A DNA stretch of 64,000 nt from Pohlia nutans (Eukaryota; Streptophyta; Bryopsida; Bryales; Mniaceae). Position numbers and translations under genes: made by a program. Positions 12,550 through 24,200 of this stretch are shown piece by piece; position 1 is the stretch's first letter; each line of letters begins with the position of its first letter. Location: positions 3,410,001-3,474,000 of the forward strand of contig CM040088.1 of NCBI GenBank assembly GCA_022496805.1, read 5' to 3'. Under the pieces are notes generated by a model. The model was given only the letters and a program-made list of their open reading frames with translations, did not search any database and had not been told where the DNA came from.

Positions 12550-13410
12550 TCCACATCACCAAGGGGCCATATCAAAAACATTCCTAGGTGGCACTGCCGG
12601 TCCATGTGCTGCTTACGTAGACACGACGTGGCATCCACATGGCATATTTTCTGGGCCTCCAAAACCCATGTTCAAACACACATGTTAGTGAAAATTTCGG
12701 AATTTTTTTGAGATACTTGAAGTGTTTTTTCATGTTTTTCTCGATGCATGTCTATCTGATATCTACTATCACATAGTAGATGTTAGAAAAAACGTATAGT
12801 CATGTTCGAACGTCCGTCAGAAAAACCGCGGGTTTCTTAAAGTGGGTAAATTATGTACCGAGCGATATGCCTTAGCTTGTTAGTTTTGATTGTCAAACAA
12901 AGCCCATCATGTTTCCTTTACCGCTTCTTGGTGATAAGAATAATGACTATCTAGACACAAACGCAAAGAGAATCAAGACCCCAGATGTGCTTGCACTTCA
13001 CCTTGTCGGACTGCAACATGGCGGTGAAGACCACCCCCACAAAAACGTTGTAAAGCCCCGCAAACTTGTATACTTCGTAGATGAATTTGTCCTCATGCTT
13101 GGTCGTCAACTCCACCTTCTTCTCCAACACACCGACCGCCTCATTCCACTCTGCCAATGCTACCAATGTCACTCTCTTATTTTGCTTGTAGATGGGGATG
13201 TCTTAGTACTCTATCTAAGGATTGAATTTTCTAAAATAATATTTGTGTTATTTTATAATAACTAATTTAACTTTGTGCCGTTGGCCCAAATGTCCGGGCC
13301 CATGTTCCAGATGTCCCCCGTGCTCCCCGTGTTCTCCCTTGCCTGTACTCTTCGTATTCTCCAGGTTTTTCGCATTCCCATGCTTTTGCTTTTGTTTTTT
13401 AGAATAATTT
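12550..13410. other. Intergenic stretch without a supportable gene
   Basis: Open frames of up to 118 codons occur near 12909-13265, but they lack splice signals, family similarity and codon bias that I can recognise. Confidence 0.45.
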
Positions 13411-13412
13411 AT

Positions 13413-14060
13413 CCATAATTTAATTCAATTTATGGTGACAAAATTCGATTGAAAGTCCATAATTTTCACACCGTAGATCCAAATGCTACAAATCAACTTT
13501 AGTGCACCTCTACTTGTCGAGAGTTTTCCGACGATGTCAAAAATAACATCAAAATCCACCATATTCTATTTTTTATAATTTAATTCAATTTATTGTGACA
13601 AAATTCAATTAAAAATCCATAACTTTCACACGATAAGTCCAAACGTGACGAAACAAACTGCATGCATCCCTCATCGTTGAGATCTTTCTGACGGTACGAA
13701 GAAAGCAACTGAGGGGTATATGGTCAAAGAGATCTCAACGTTACAAAACAAACAAACAAAACAAACAACAAATAATCTATTTTAAAGTCCAGATCTATCC
13801 ATAATTTAATTTTTTATATTGAATAATTTTTGTTTTCTTATTTTGTAATCATCTATATGTATATCACAAGACCAAAATTTGTAATATTATAAGATTGATT
13901 TTTTAATTTTTTAATTTTTAATTTCAATAATATTTTATCCATAATTTAATTCAATTTATGATGACGAAATTCAATTAAAAATCCATAATTTCTACATAGT
14001 AGGTCCAAAAGCTATGAAACGACTTTGGTGTACTCCTTTTCGTCAAGAACGTTTCGTCAA
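13413..14060. repeat. Dispersed-tandem repeat, three copies
   Basis: Three diverged copies begin near 13413, 13573 and 13932. Each opens with ATAATTTAATTCAATTTATG, followed by TGACAAAATTC, a 'TCCATAA.TTTC.ACA' block, a variable middle and a GTCGAGA/GTCAAGA block. Copy spacing is unequal (about 160 and 360 bp), with AT-rich filler between copies 2 and 3. Confidence 0.7.
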
Positions 14061-14780
14061 TACCAAGAACGTGGTCAATGGCCCACTGTCTGGGAGATGT
14101 CAACGTTATAAACAAAATAAAACAAAACAAACAAATCACCTTCTTTAATGTATAGGTATTAAAGGAGCTCGATAATACTAGGGCTATGCAATACTACGCA
14201 CAACCATCGACGGAATGAAAGTCATAATCTATTAGGCCTTTTGGAACAAACTTCATATTTTTATAATTTATTTATACAATTTTGTTGTGGTTGCCTGAAA
14301 GCTAGGAGTGGGTGACGAGCATGTAAATCAATTATACGAGCATTAATAGATCACAGTTGTACGATAATTAAAACTTAAAGGTTTTCTTTTGAAATTCAAT
14401 TTAAAATCAAAAATTAATATTTTTTAATTAAAACCATTTGTAATGAATTTGGAATAATGTGCACTATGAGATGATATAATGTCCATTATTTGATTCTACT
14501 TATTTGGAAAATCATATTTAACATCTAACTTTCCGAACTAAAAATGAAATTTGACATAAACCATTTTTGTTATTTTAAAAAAATTCACAATCTTATTTTG
14601 AAGATCCATACCGTATAAATGGAGTCAACTAGCACAAGAATCACTGCATGTAGTGAAGAAACGCATCAAAAATCATCCAACATCCAAAATATGGACATTG
14701 GCACGTCAAAGGGATAAAATTAACACTACATCAACGTTTGACTGAAAAACGACCATGTATAACCCTACAGGACTGTCTGC

Positions 14781-14795
14781 ACGCTTAGGGGTTAA
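14781..14795. mobile_element. Solo end of a TTAA-type element
   Basis: ACGCTTAGGGGTTAA is the mirror of the TTAACCCCTAAGCGT type of terminus seen elsewhere in the window. I could not find its partner end, so it is either a decayed element or a chance match. Confidence 0.4.
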
Positions 14796-15720
14796 AAATT
14801 ACCTGGTTCATTGGGTTAAACACTAGGGCTACGATGTGCTCCGCAATACCATTTAATATAATACCATATAATATATATAAGGAAATACAATTTATTCAAG
14901 GATGCTTAACATTAACATTTATTGGCATTTAATTGTTAACCCTAGTGCTATTTAACTTCCTTAACCCTTCAATTCACATACACTAGATGCACATGATCTC
15001 ACCAATTTTCAAATGGCGCTTACGTATACTTATGACTTAGGAAGTCCCAAAATATTGTTTCATTGCTAATTGGTCAAAACTCCATGTACAATACAGACTA
15101 TTCCAACCGTGACTGGCACAATTCACAAGCCCTACACTACATGACCAGGAAGGCCGATCTTCTTCTGCCATCCCTCACTAATCATCTCGTCTGTTGAATT
15201 TTTCTTCTAAAAACTTCGACGTTCTTTCCAGCAGCTGCACATTCATTTTCCTAGTTCAGTCAAATTGGATAACGGCCGACCCTAAACATACAAAATATTC
15301 CATAGCGCTAATTGTTTTATGGCGCCAACATCAGAATAATATTAACACTAAAATTCGCGAACATTTGGTTCAAAAAGGCCATTAGATACGTAGCCAGTAA
15401 AGGATTCTTCACGAGTAAATTGCAAGTTGCAACATAGGAAGTATGATGCCCAATATCAAACAATTATGTAGGAAATCTAAGTAGGAAATTGCCCAAACTT
15501 AACAATGTGATTTTACTGGATACAACAGAGCAATCAGGCCAAAGAAAATGTAGCCATTTCATCAAACCTCATTTCCAAGGCAGAAACCAAGCTTTATGCA
15601 ATAAGATCTATCTCTTAAATCGACCTAACCCTGCAAATACGGCTAAGTACAAACCTATACCTAATGTGCCTTTCTTTCCCTCGAGCGAAATGGCAAAATG
15701 ACAGTCCTCCAAAATTGTAA
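14796..15720. other. Intergenic stretch with no gene seen
   Basis: AT-rich sequence. Short open frames exist but none shows conserved protein motifs or coherent splice structure. Confidence 0.5.
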
Positions 15721-16020
15721 GTTTACATTCCCTTTGTCTTGCTGGTGTAAGTTATCGCCAAAAGTTCACTACATTGAAAATGAAACAAAAACTTACAGAA
15801 ATCACCAAAAACTGAGGTTTGTAAGTTATACCAGCAAAACTTCACCACGTTGAAGTATTATGGCTCTACTCGCTTTGTAAGTTTACATTCCCTTTGTTTT
15901 GCTGGTGAATTACAAAGCTTTGTACAAATCAAGGTTTAGATTCTCTGCGTCTTGCTGGTGAGTTTGGAAGCTTTGTACAAAATAGGGTTTAGGTTCCTTG
16001 CGATTTGCTAGAGAATTTCG
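15720..16020. repeat. Degenerate direct repeats (TTTGTAAGTTTACATTCCC / TTGCTGGTGA units)
   Basis: The phrase GTAAGTTTACATTCCCTTTG occurs twice (near 15718 and 15876). TTGCTGGTG(A/T) occurs four times. AGCTTTGTACAAA followed by (A/G)GGTTTAG occurs twice (near 15906 and 15968). Together they look like a decayed tandem repeat; the function is unknown. Confidence 0.65.
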
Positions 16021-16875
16021 AAGACGTGTATGTCCAAATTGATCATGTGACTTCCCTCACACTCTCTTTCTTGCGCTCTCTCTCTCGAAACACAAAACAA
16101 TGAAACAAACCCTAATCTCCACCGGTGCTGTCCGATTCTCCCACCATACCCGAAACCTCACTCCGACTCATTGTCGTCGCCACCGCCCATCATTCGATGA
16201 CCTAATTCTCCTCCAGCAGGGTGCAACAACAGCAGTATCACAATATTAGCAAAGAAGAAAAATTGGACATTACTACACCAATGTGGTCAACAACTGCAAT
16301 GAATGAACGCAAAACAATACAAATACCAAAACAATGCAAATTGAGAACGCAAAGAAATGTCAAGATCACCGGAAAACAGAATCTCCGTTTATTTCCATAT
16401 TCAAATTGCGTTTGTGATTACTTTTTTTCCCGACTCTGTTTTTAAACACTCTAAAATTAAGTTGTATGAACACATACAAAGAATGAAAAAACGTTCAAAA
16501 ACGTTCAAATTGTTACTGAACTAAAAAATGTGTTATTCCGTTTACCGCTAACCTAGAGCAATGTAGCTGTACGCCACCTAAAACCCTAGCTCAAGAATGT
16601 CTACAACAAACTGTTAGCTTGAATCACACCTGCATTGGCAAAACAACGATTTCTATGATAATCACCTCCCGCAATCCAAAAAAACAATAACAAGTCGTAC
16701 CTCTGCAAACGCCATTTCTAGTCTTGTTGGTGAGTAGCGAAATTTGTATGCATTTCCACAACCTGTTAATTGAGAGGGATTGAGAAAGACAACACAACAC
16801 AACCCGTAGGATTCTGAAATTGGCTGAACGCGGGCTAAATTCTCAAATAGAGCCGGCGACTAAATTTAGATTCAG

Positions 16876-16965
16876 AGCGACGACGCCGATCCCAACGCCG
16901 ACGCCGACCCCAATGCCAAGGCCGACCCCCATGCCAAGGCCGACCCCCATGCCGACGCCGACGAA
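16876..16965. repeat. GC-rich 18-bp minisatellite
   Basis: Units of the type GCCAAGGCCGACCCCCAT (twice exact) and GCCGACGCCGACCCCAAT alternate GCC and GAC/CCC triplets. They stand out sharply from the AT-rich surroundings. The unit length is divisible by three, so every frame stays open, but no gene around it could be supported. Confidence 0.85.
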
Positions 16966-16969
16966 TTTT

Positions 16970-17881
16970 CTTCATAATTTTCTCAGGTAAAAACCCTCTC
17001 CGAGTACTTCGTCGACGGAATTTACCAAAAAATTTGTAAATTAGAGTGAATAGGATATATAGACCTTTTTTCTTTTATATACATTAAAATACTTTTGTAT
17101 ATCTTAAATCTGTATGTAATAATGTCTTATTATCTTTTTGATTTTTATTGTTCACCTTAGTGCAATGTGTTTTAAAATCAATTTAAACATCTATTTTAGT
17201 TATACTCCATAGGACTTCTTGTTTTTTATTAATTATCTAGTCTATTAGAATCCTAATATCATTTCAATCCATCAAACTCAGTGTCTTGAAAAATTCCAAA
17301 ACGTTTGCAATTAATGTGTAGCTAGTTGCAGATGACCATGACCAGAGGATCAAAACCGGTTGAAATAGAACACGGCTTGTTTAGGGAGTACGTGCATGTG
17401 CGCATTGAAGTCTTCAATTAATTTGCATGTGTGTGTGAGTTCTCACGAGTGTGATCTCAAAGGATTTCATCGAGTGATTTTTGCTTGAGAATTCTTTTTT
17501 AGGTGGAGGTTGGAAGGGATTCATAAGATCGCAATAAAAGAGAGGCATTTGAATATTGCTTGTGTTGATTCTCTCCTTTGATAAGTAGAAGGTGCTGAAG
17601 AAGCTGATCCAAAACATTTTCTAATAAAAAACAAATTAAAGTTGTATATAATTTGCTTTTGTTGTCTCTATCCTTCAAAAGTGGGACATAATTATGGTGC
17701 TTGTGTTTCAATTTTCTCATATATGGGCTTTCATTCATATATGAAGGGCTTATATATCAATAATGATTTTACATCTCAGTTTTTTTGTATAAAGATAAAT
17801 GACTAGGAAAAGTTTATGAAATGTTATCACATTGTTTTATATGTTTGTACTAACTAGTTTTCTTCAAGAAAAAACATAGAA
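16970..17881. other. AT-rich stretch before the large foldback
   Basis: I see nothing supportable in this interval. Confidence 0.5.
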
Positions 17882-19334
17882 TTAACACGCAATTCGCTAT
17901 TTACGCACTTGGCCATATAATCATGCACTTGGTCCCCGGAAGCATTAAAAATATTGTCTAAAAAACAGTCTAAAAAACAACCATTTTTGTCGTTCTACAA
18001 TTACTTTCATTGTAAACAAACAATTATTTAATTTAATTTATATTCTTATCTTTATCTTTTATCTTTATCTTTTATTTTATTTTTTCTTTTATCTTTTCTT
18101 TATCTTGTTTCATTTATCTTATTTCTTTCTTGTCTTCAATTTCTTTTCCTTCTTGTCTTCCTTCTTGTCTTCTTCTTTTTCTTCTATTTTTTTTCATTCC
18201 TCTTGTGGCAGCCGCAAATCCTTCGCCCGCACCAAAGACAAAAAAGAAAAAAAAAAACTTTTTTTTTTTTTTTTTTTTGATTTCGTCTTCTTTTTTGTTT
18301 GGGGCTCATGAACCCTGAAAATAGAAATTTTAAAAAATAGAAATTTAGGGTTCAGCCGCTGGCGGCTAAACCCTAAACGGCGGAGGATGCACCAAAAAAA
18401 AAAAAAAAAAAAACAAAAAAAGCCTTTATTTTATTTTCTATTTTTTTCTATTTTTAGTCTGTTGTGGGCTAGTGGGTGCGCGGCCGCACATCCACTGCCT
18501 CATTTTCTCCTTTCTTCCTCTCTTCTCTTTCCCTCTCCCTCTTCCCTCTTCTTCTCTCTCCCCTCTCTTCATATATATAGGGGAGAGAGAAGAAGAGGGA
18601 GAGAGGGAGAGAGAAGAAGAGGGAGAGAGGGAGAGAGAAGAAGAGGGAGAGAGGGAGAGAGGGAGAGAGGGAGAGGAAGAGAGGAAAAAATGAGGGAGTG
18701 AGTGAACGGCCGCGCACCCACTAGTCCATAGCAGACTAAAAATAGATTTTTTTTTTGTGCATCCTCCGCCGTTTAGGGTTCAGCCGCCGGCGGCTGAACC
18801 CTAAATTTTTATTTTTTTAAATTTCTATTTTCAGGGTTTATGAGCCCCAAACAAAAAAGAAGACGAAATCAAAAAATAAAATAAAATAAAATAAAATAAG
18901 GTTTTTTTTTTTTTTTTTTTTGTCTTTAGTGCGGGCGAGGAATGAAAAAAAATAGAAGAAAAAGAAGAAGACAAGAAGGAAGACAAGAAGGAAAAGAAAT
19001 TGAAGACAAGAAAGAAATATGATAAATGAAACAAGATAAAGAAAAGATAAAAGAAAAAAGAAAATAAAAGATAAAGATAAAAGATAAAGATAAAGATAAA
19101 GATTAAAGATTAAAGATTAAAGATAAAGATAAAGATAAATATAAATATAAAAGATAAAAGATAAAGATAAGAATATAAATTAAATTAAATAATTGTTTGT
19201 TTACAATGAAAGTAATTGTAGAACGACAAAATCGTTCTTTTTTAGAGAACTTTTTACACAAAAAAATTTAAGCAAGATTTGCTCATGAAATGAACGCACT
19301 TGACCAAGTGCATAAATAGCGAATTGCGTGTTAA
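17882..19334. mobile_element. 1.45-kb foldback element with long inverted arms
   Basis: The whole interval folds on itself. The outermost bases, TTAACACGCAATTCGCTATT, pair with the mirrored sequence ending GCGAATTGCGTGTTAA at 19334. Further in, ACAATTACTTTCATTGTAAA pairs with its reverse complement near 19198-19218. The pyrimidine-rich TTATCTTTATC tract of the left arm pairs with the AAAGATAAAGAT tract of the right arm. A telomere-like TTTAGGGTTCAGCCGC block near 18345 pairs with the copy near 18771-18790. The pivot is a CATATATATAG core near 18572 between CT-rich and GA-rich tracts. Both ends carry TTAA, either as target duplication or as the repeat terminus. There is no coding capacity; the open frames are low-complexity artefacts. 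Confidence 0.85.
18480..18700. repeat. GA/CT-rich microsatellite core
   Basis: GGGAGAGA(GAAGAG)-type units are repeated many times on the right of the pivot, with CT-rich counterparts on the left. They form the loop-proximal part of the foldback. Confidence 0.85.
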
Positions 19335-20900
19335 TTAAGTCATTCTTTGATGCCAAACTACTTCTTAAACTTAAGAATAAAATCATACTTTGGTGCTAAA
19401 TATTGCATCAAAATATTCATCATATTCTTTAAACAATGAAGATTCATGGTGCTTTTGAAAAAAATAAGATACATTTTTGTTTTTTCATATTTGGAAAGTT
19501 TGAGCCAACGGGTTCCAAGTATGAGCCATGTCATCAATGTTATTTTTAAACATTGTAGATAGATTAGAATCTTGAACCATCATTAAATAGTATTAAAAAC
19601 ATTAGAATAATCGACTTCATGTAATTAAACTATATTACTACTTTTTTAATTTTGTGCATGCGAAAGAGATTCTATATGTATAAATGATCCCATATTATAA
19701 TTATGATTCTTATACCATACAAAATGAAAACATGTGTCATAGAATAAAAACACTTACAATAGCCACTTGTTCATATTGTTCAATTGGGCTTGTAGAATGA
19801 AGATAAACGACACGGTTGGAAGCTTGTACAAATTCTTGAAGACGATTAATTGATTCATAAATGTAGGTATCCTACATAAAGAAGCCAAAGGCAAATGAAA
19901 AATGAGTCACTACCGTATACATGAAGAAGCCCAAGGCAAAGAAATAATGATCCACTACACATGAAGAAATTAAAAGCAAAGGAAGAACATGGAAAGACTG
20001 AGGCCGAAGGCAAGGAAGATTGTTTATACCTTAGTATGCTTAGAATTAAATATGGCATTACTACGTAGCACATAGGTAGACAAAAAAAAATCGATTTCCG
20101 AGCATTCTTTTTGGAATTCAAAGGCCCTTGCTATATGGTTAGGGAATACAAAGGCCCATTTTTGAAACTAAACCAAACCTAAAAAGTTGGTGTGAGTCGT
20201 TGTTGAAAAAAAACTTTGTTATTATCTCATGCAAGTGCTTGTAAAAACCAATTGACACATTCCATCTCACTTCTTTTCAACTCATGTGTTACGGCCTTCA
20301 AGCACCTCTTCACCACCTACAATACCTGGTCGTCAAGGTTGGAAAAAATAATTATTAAGAGAGAAGCTCGACTTTTCAGGAAATTTATTTCTTCAAAACT
20401 AATCTATTTTCTATGGTGAAAAAGAGAATTTTAGAAAAAAATTCACAAAACCTTACAAAATATTTGCATCAATTCAGCAAAAAAATCAAATATTCGGCAA
20501 GAATTGTTGACATTGATAGTCGGCTATGGTATTCCCTACATTTTTTGCTTCACTTTAATTTGTATACTACCGTACCCAACCATCAAGATTGGCATATCAT
20601 CCCATTATTTTTGGAAAATTCCTTTACAAATTCTATAAATATTCTTCAATATTCTATTTTATATCATACAAATTAGATTATTTTTTTGTAAAAATCGTTT
20701 CCTTAAGATTTACTTCATATAATTAATTTTTTGCCGAACGTGACGATGTACAACCGTAGCTTATAATTAGAGCTACATTAATATGAAGATTTGAAATTAA
20801 AATGGCATCAAACTCTACAAGCATCCACGTCCTGAAATGTTCACCGCGGGTACATTGAAGAATTCAATATCTCCCCTGTATTAGAATCTAATGAGTGAGC
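19335..20900. other. AT-rich intergenic DNA
   Basis: No supportable gene. Open frames are short and lack recognisable motifs. The last few hundred bases before 21270 probably contain the promoter and 5' leader of the LRR gene. Confidence 0.5.
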
Positions 20901-21269
20901 GAGTGCTGAAACTGTCATATGCACGATATGGGTCGTGATGAATAAAAGTGAGATTCATCCCCATACACAAGTTTTCATTCATTCAGAGGACGCCTTTCAT
21001 CCTTTAGCTGGCCTGCTCATCTCGACGAGCAAACCTCAAAGCTCATCTCTTCCTCTCCAAGCGCTGCCGTCGCGGCGATGCAGGCGGCCACATTCCGAAA
21101 CTTTCCATTGCGGAATGCAAATCGGTAGTGCAGGTCGGATCTGCCATCTCATTTCCACTTAGCTGCTTTTTTTCCGGCGCCATTTGGCCTCGATTTGGCG
21201 CAGAACGATCTATAACGCAGTAGCCAGTTTCCACAAGACAGGGTTGTGGTGGAATGAGCCAGAGTGATC

Positions 21270-24200
21270 ATGGACGCCATGGGAGGAATCGAGAGGATGA
21301 TCAAGGCCGCCAAGGCCTCGGGATCGCTCAACATTTCCAATCGCGGTCTCACGTACGTTTTAGCTCAACAATCTCTCACCCGATCTGAATGGCATTGGTT
21401 TTTCTCTGGTGGATGATAATTGCGGCTGTTTCGTGCATGACAAGCGCCGTATCGTTTACAGCTTTTTCTGGAATTTTATTGAGCTCCACGGACTTTCTCA
21501 ATTGATTATTGAAGTGTAAACTCGATTTTGCGGTTTCTCTTGAATTTCTTTCGAGCTTTGGAATTGATAGGACATGGAAATTTCAGGCCAGTGTTGCGAT
21601 CGAGTGGATTGCCTAGTTTGTTGTCTTCACAGCTAGCAGGGGCAAGCGAGGGATTGCTTGTCAAACGTAGCTCGTAATTTGTAGCTAGGACAATCTTATG
21701 TGACAATCTTATTCAATCTTGATGATTGATTTCCATGATCAGAATTGTGACTTGAAAATTGAATTGATTTGCTTAGGTAGCAATGTTGTGGTCTCAGAGA
21801 ATGCAGGTGGTTATAGTGGAATTTCGAGTTGACAACAGACGTCTAAATTGTGTCAGCCTACATATAGAATCTGCAATTAGATAAATTGTGTCAACACGAG
21901 TGTGAGTCTAGGCTGACCTCTTGTTCTGGTTATCAATTTGAAGCTTTTTTTCTTAAATTTTAATGTTTAAAAAAAAAAATTTACTTCAAGAAGGGCCAGC
22001 ATATTTTTCCTTGCAATTTAGGTTTGGTGTTGTTGAGTTTGTGGGAAGCCTGAATGACACAAGTAATGTGAGAAAGTGGGATAGCTTTCTAGGAGGATCA
22101 AGCCGTGTCTTGTAGAGGAACAAGACGGTATGTATCAACTGAGAAAGAAGAGTTTCAAACGAGAGATGTAGAATTTACATTTAACATATAAACTGTGCTT
22201 GACGTTTTGCGTTCTTGTTTACAGAGAGGTGCCTCCCCGTGTCTATAATTTGCTGAATGAAGGCGGCTCCGAAGAGAAGTGGTGGGAGGTGCGACCATGT
22301 CTTGTGCTTTTTCTTTTAAAATTGTTGCGGAATTGAAATCTGAATATTGGATGGTACGACGAAGATTTTAGGTACTCTTGAAGTTCTCGAAGGATAATTA
22401 GAGTTTGTGTTTATGCACCATTTCGATATCTATTAATCTTGTTATCATCGCTTCATATATTAGGGTTACAGACCTTGATATCAGCTGTTATGTGGTTGGT
22501 TGACACATTGTTTGATGCTAGGTGGTGGAGATTCACAAGCTTGACATATCTCACAACAACATAGCAGCCATATCTGATCGCTTGGGGGACATTGGCTCAC
22601 TCACCTTTCTTAATCTGAGTCACAATCAGCTAACATTTCTCCCTCCAGCCATTGGCAAGTACGTTTTAAATCGCTCTATGGTCTTTTTAACCGCTTTAAT
22701 ACCTCGCAAGTTGTGGACTTTCTCACTGTGTGGTCCTGCTGGTCCTGCTGTGTAGTCTCGCACTGCTGAAGACTCTTGATGTTTCTGGGAACTCCATTGT
22801 AGAGCTGCCTTCCGAACTAGGATTTGTGACCTCTCTAGTCAGGTCTGTTTTCTAAACCATTTTACTTCATAAGTCAATGTGTTCCATTATCATGTTTTAC
22901 TTTAAAATATACGGAGTAATTATTAGTTTCAAAAGAAGCTAAAGTAGATGTCCGAACATTGTTGGGTTGCTTATGTCAGACCTCACTGATTTGCTGTTCT
23001 TCGTTGTGTCAGACTCAATTGTGCAAGCAATTCTTTGTCAAAGCTTCCCAGTAGCCTTGGTAGGTGCACCGAGTTGGTGGAGCTTAAGGTGCGTTGATTA
23101 TCGTGATCTACCGTTTTGGAATGGAATATGCGCTGTCAGCTCCTATTTTGCTACTTCCTTTACTGATGGAAGCCAAGTTTTGTTTTGATGATTAGGATGT
23201 CAGAAATTTTCTTTGACGTAGTTGTTAGAAGTTTCACTCTGTACGATCATGTCATACCTCGACATGCTTGGTCAACGATCATCTTATAATCTGTTTGACC
23301 CTGTTCACAAGCTGCCGAAGAATAGCAATATAGCTGCATTGATGCGTTTCCCCGTTCTTTCTTGGTTTGTGGTCTTCAGTAGGAGCATGGCAAGCCTAAC
23401 TGATAGATTTTGCAATGTTTTTTGGTCAGGCACACAACAATCTGCTAGTGACTCTTCCGGAGGAACTAGGGAGCTGCTCCAAACTTTCTACGCTTAATAT
23501 TGAGGCATGAAACATTTTACGAGATATTTTTTTCCGTTACCGATGCTGTTTCTCATGTCCTTTAAAGTTCTTACATTTGTGGATATGTAGCTTCAGTGTA
23601 AGTTATGATTTTGTGTCTTTCAATTTGTATTTTTTCTTATGCCTATATTTAGAGATTTTAGATGCCACTTGAAAACCATCAAACTTCCACACGAGTAAAT
23701 CTCGTTTTGGAGATGCTACTGTTTCTATGTTTGTTCTAGATTTTCTTGAAGGCGGTTTTTCACTAGGGATGATGATGATGTAACAGAGCAATCGTATCAG
23801 TGAGCTATCTGAGAGCTTATTCAGTTCCTTTCCAAATTTGACCGAATTGAGTGCAGGCAAGTACCACATTGGATTAATCATAATGTAACAGGTCGTGCTG
23901 TCTCTTTTTGGTCATTGAGTTAACAGAAGGGCAACTCCTTTGTGTTCAGGCACCTGACATAGTCTCTTGACATCCAGTCATCTAACTGTTTGTTATCTTT
24001 AGATTTGTTTGCTTCGCACTGGGATATCAAGTTTCCAATTTCTACTCGAATGTTTCCTTTTTTGAGTCCTGTTCCTGTATTTTCCTTGACGACCTTGTGT
24101 GTGTAGGAAGAAATGCACTCACGGCGTTGCCTAATTCCTTGGGAAGGCTGTCGAAGCTTATTCGCCTTGACCTTCATCAAAACCGTATGTACCATACCGC

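Noticed and set aside
12301..12711. 136-codon open frame containing GGSMSDF repeats
   Set aside because: The frame is explained by a 21-bp tandem repeat; the rest lacks coding character and overlapping frames on both strands are equally open.
14814..14960. Inverted CACTAGGG / CCCTAGTG pair as a small mobile element
   Set aside because: The pairing is short, the flanks do not agree on a target duplication, and AT-rich sequence makes chance matches likely.
18105..18717. Several overlapping open frames rich in Phe/Ser/Lys or Arg/Glu/Gly
   Set aside because: They are translations of T-rich, A-rich and GA-repeat tracts inside the foldback; no complexity, splice structure or family similarity.
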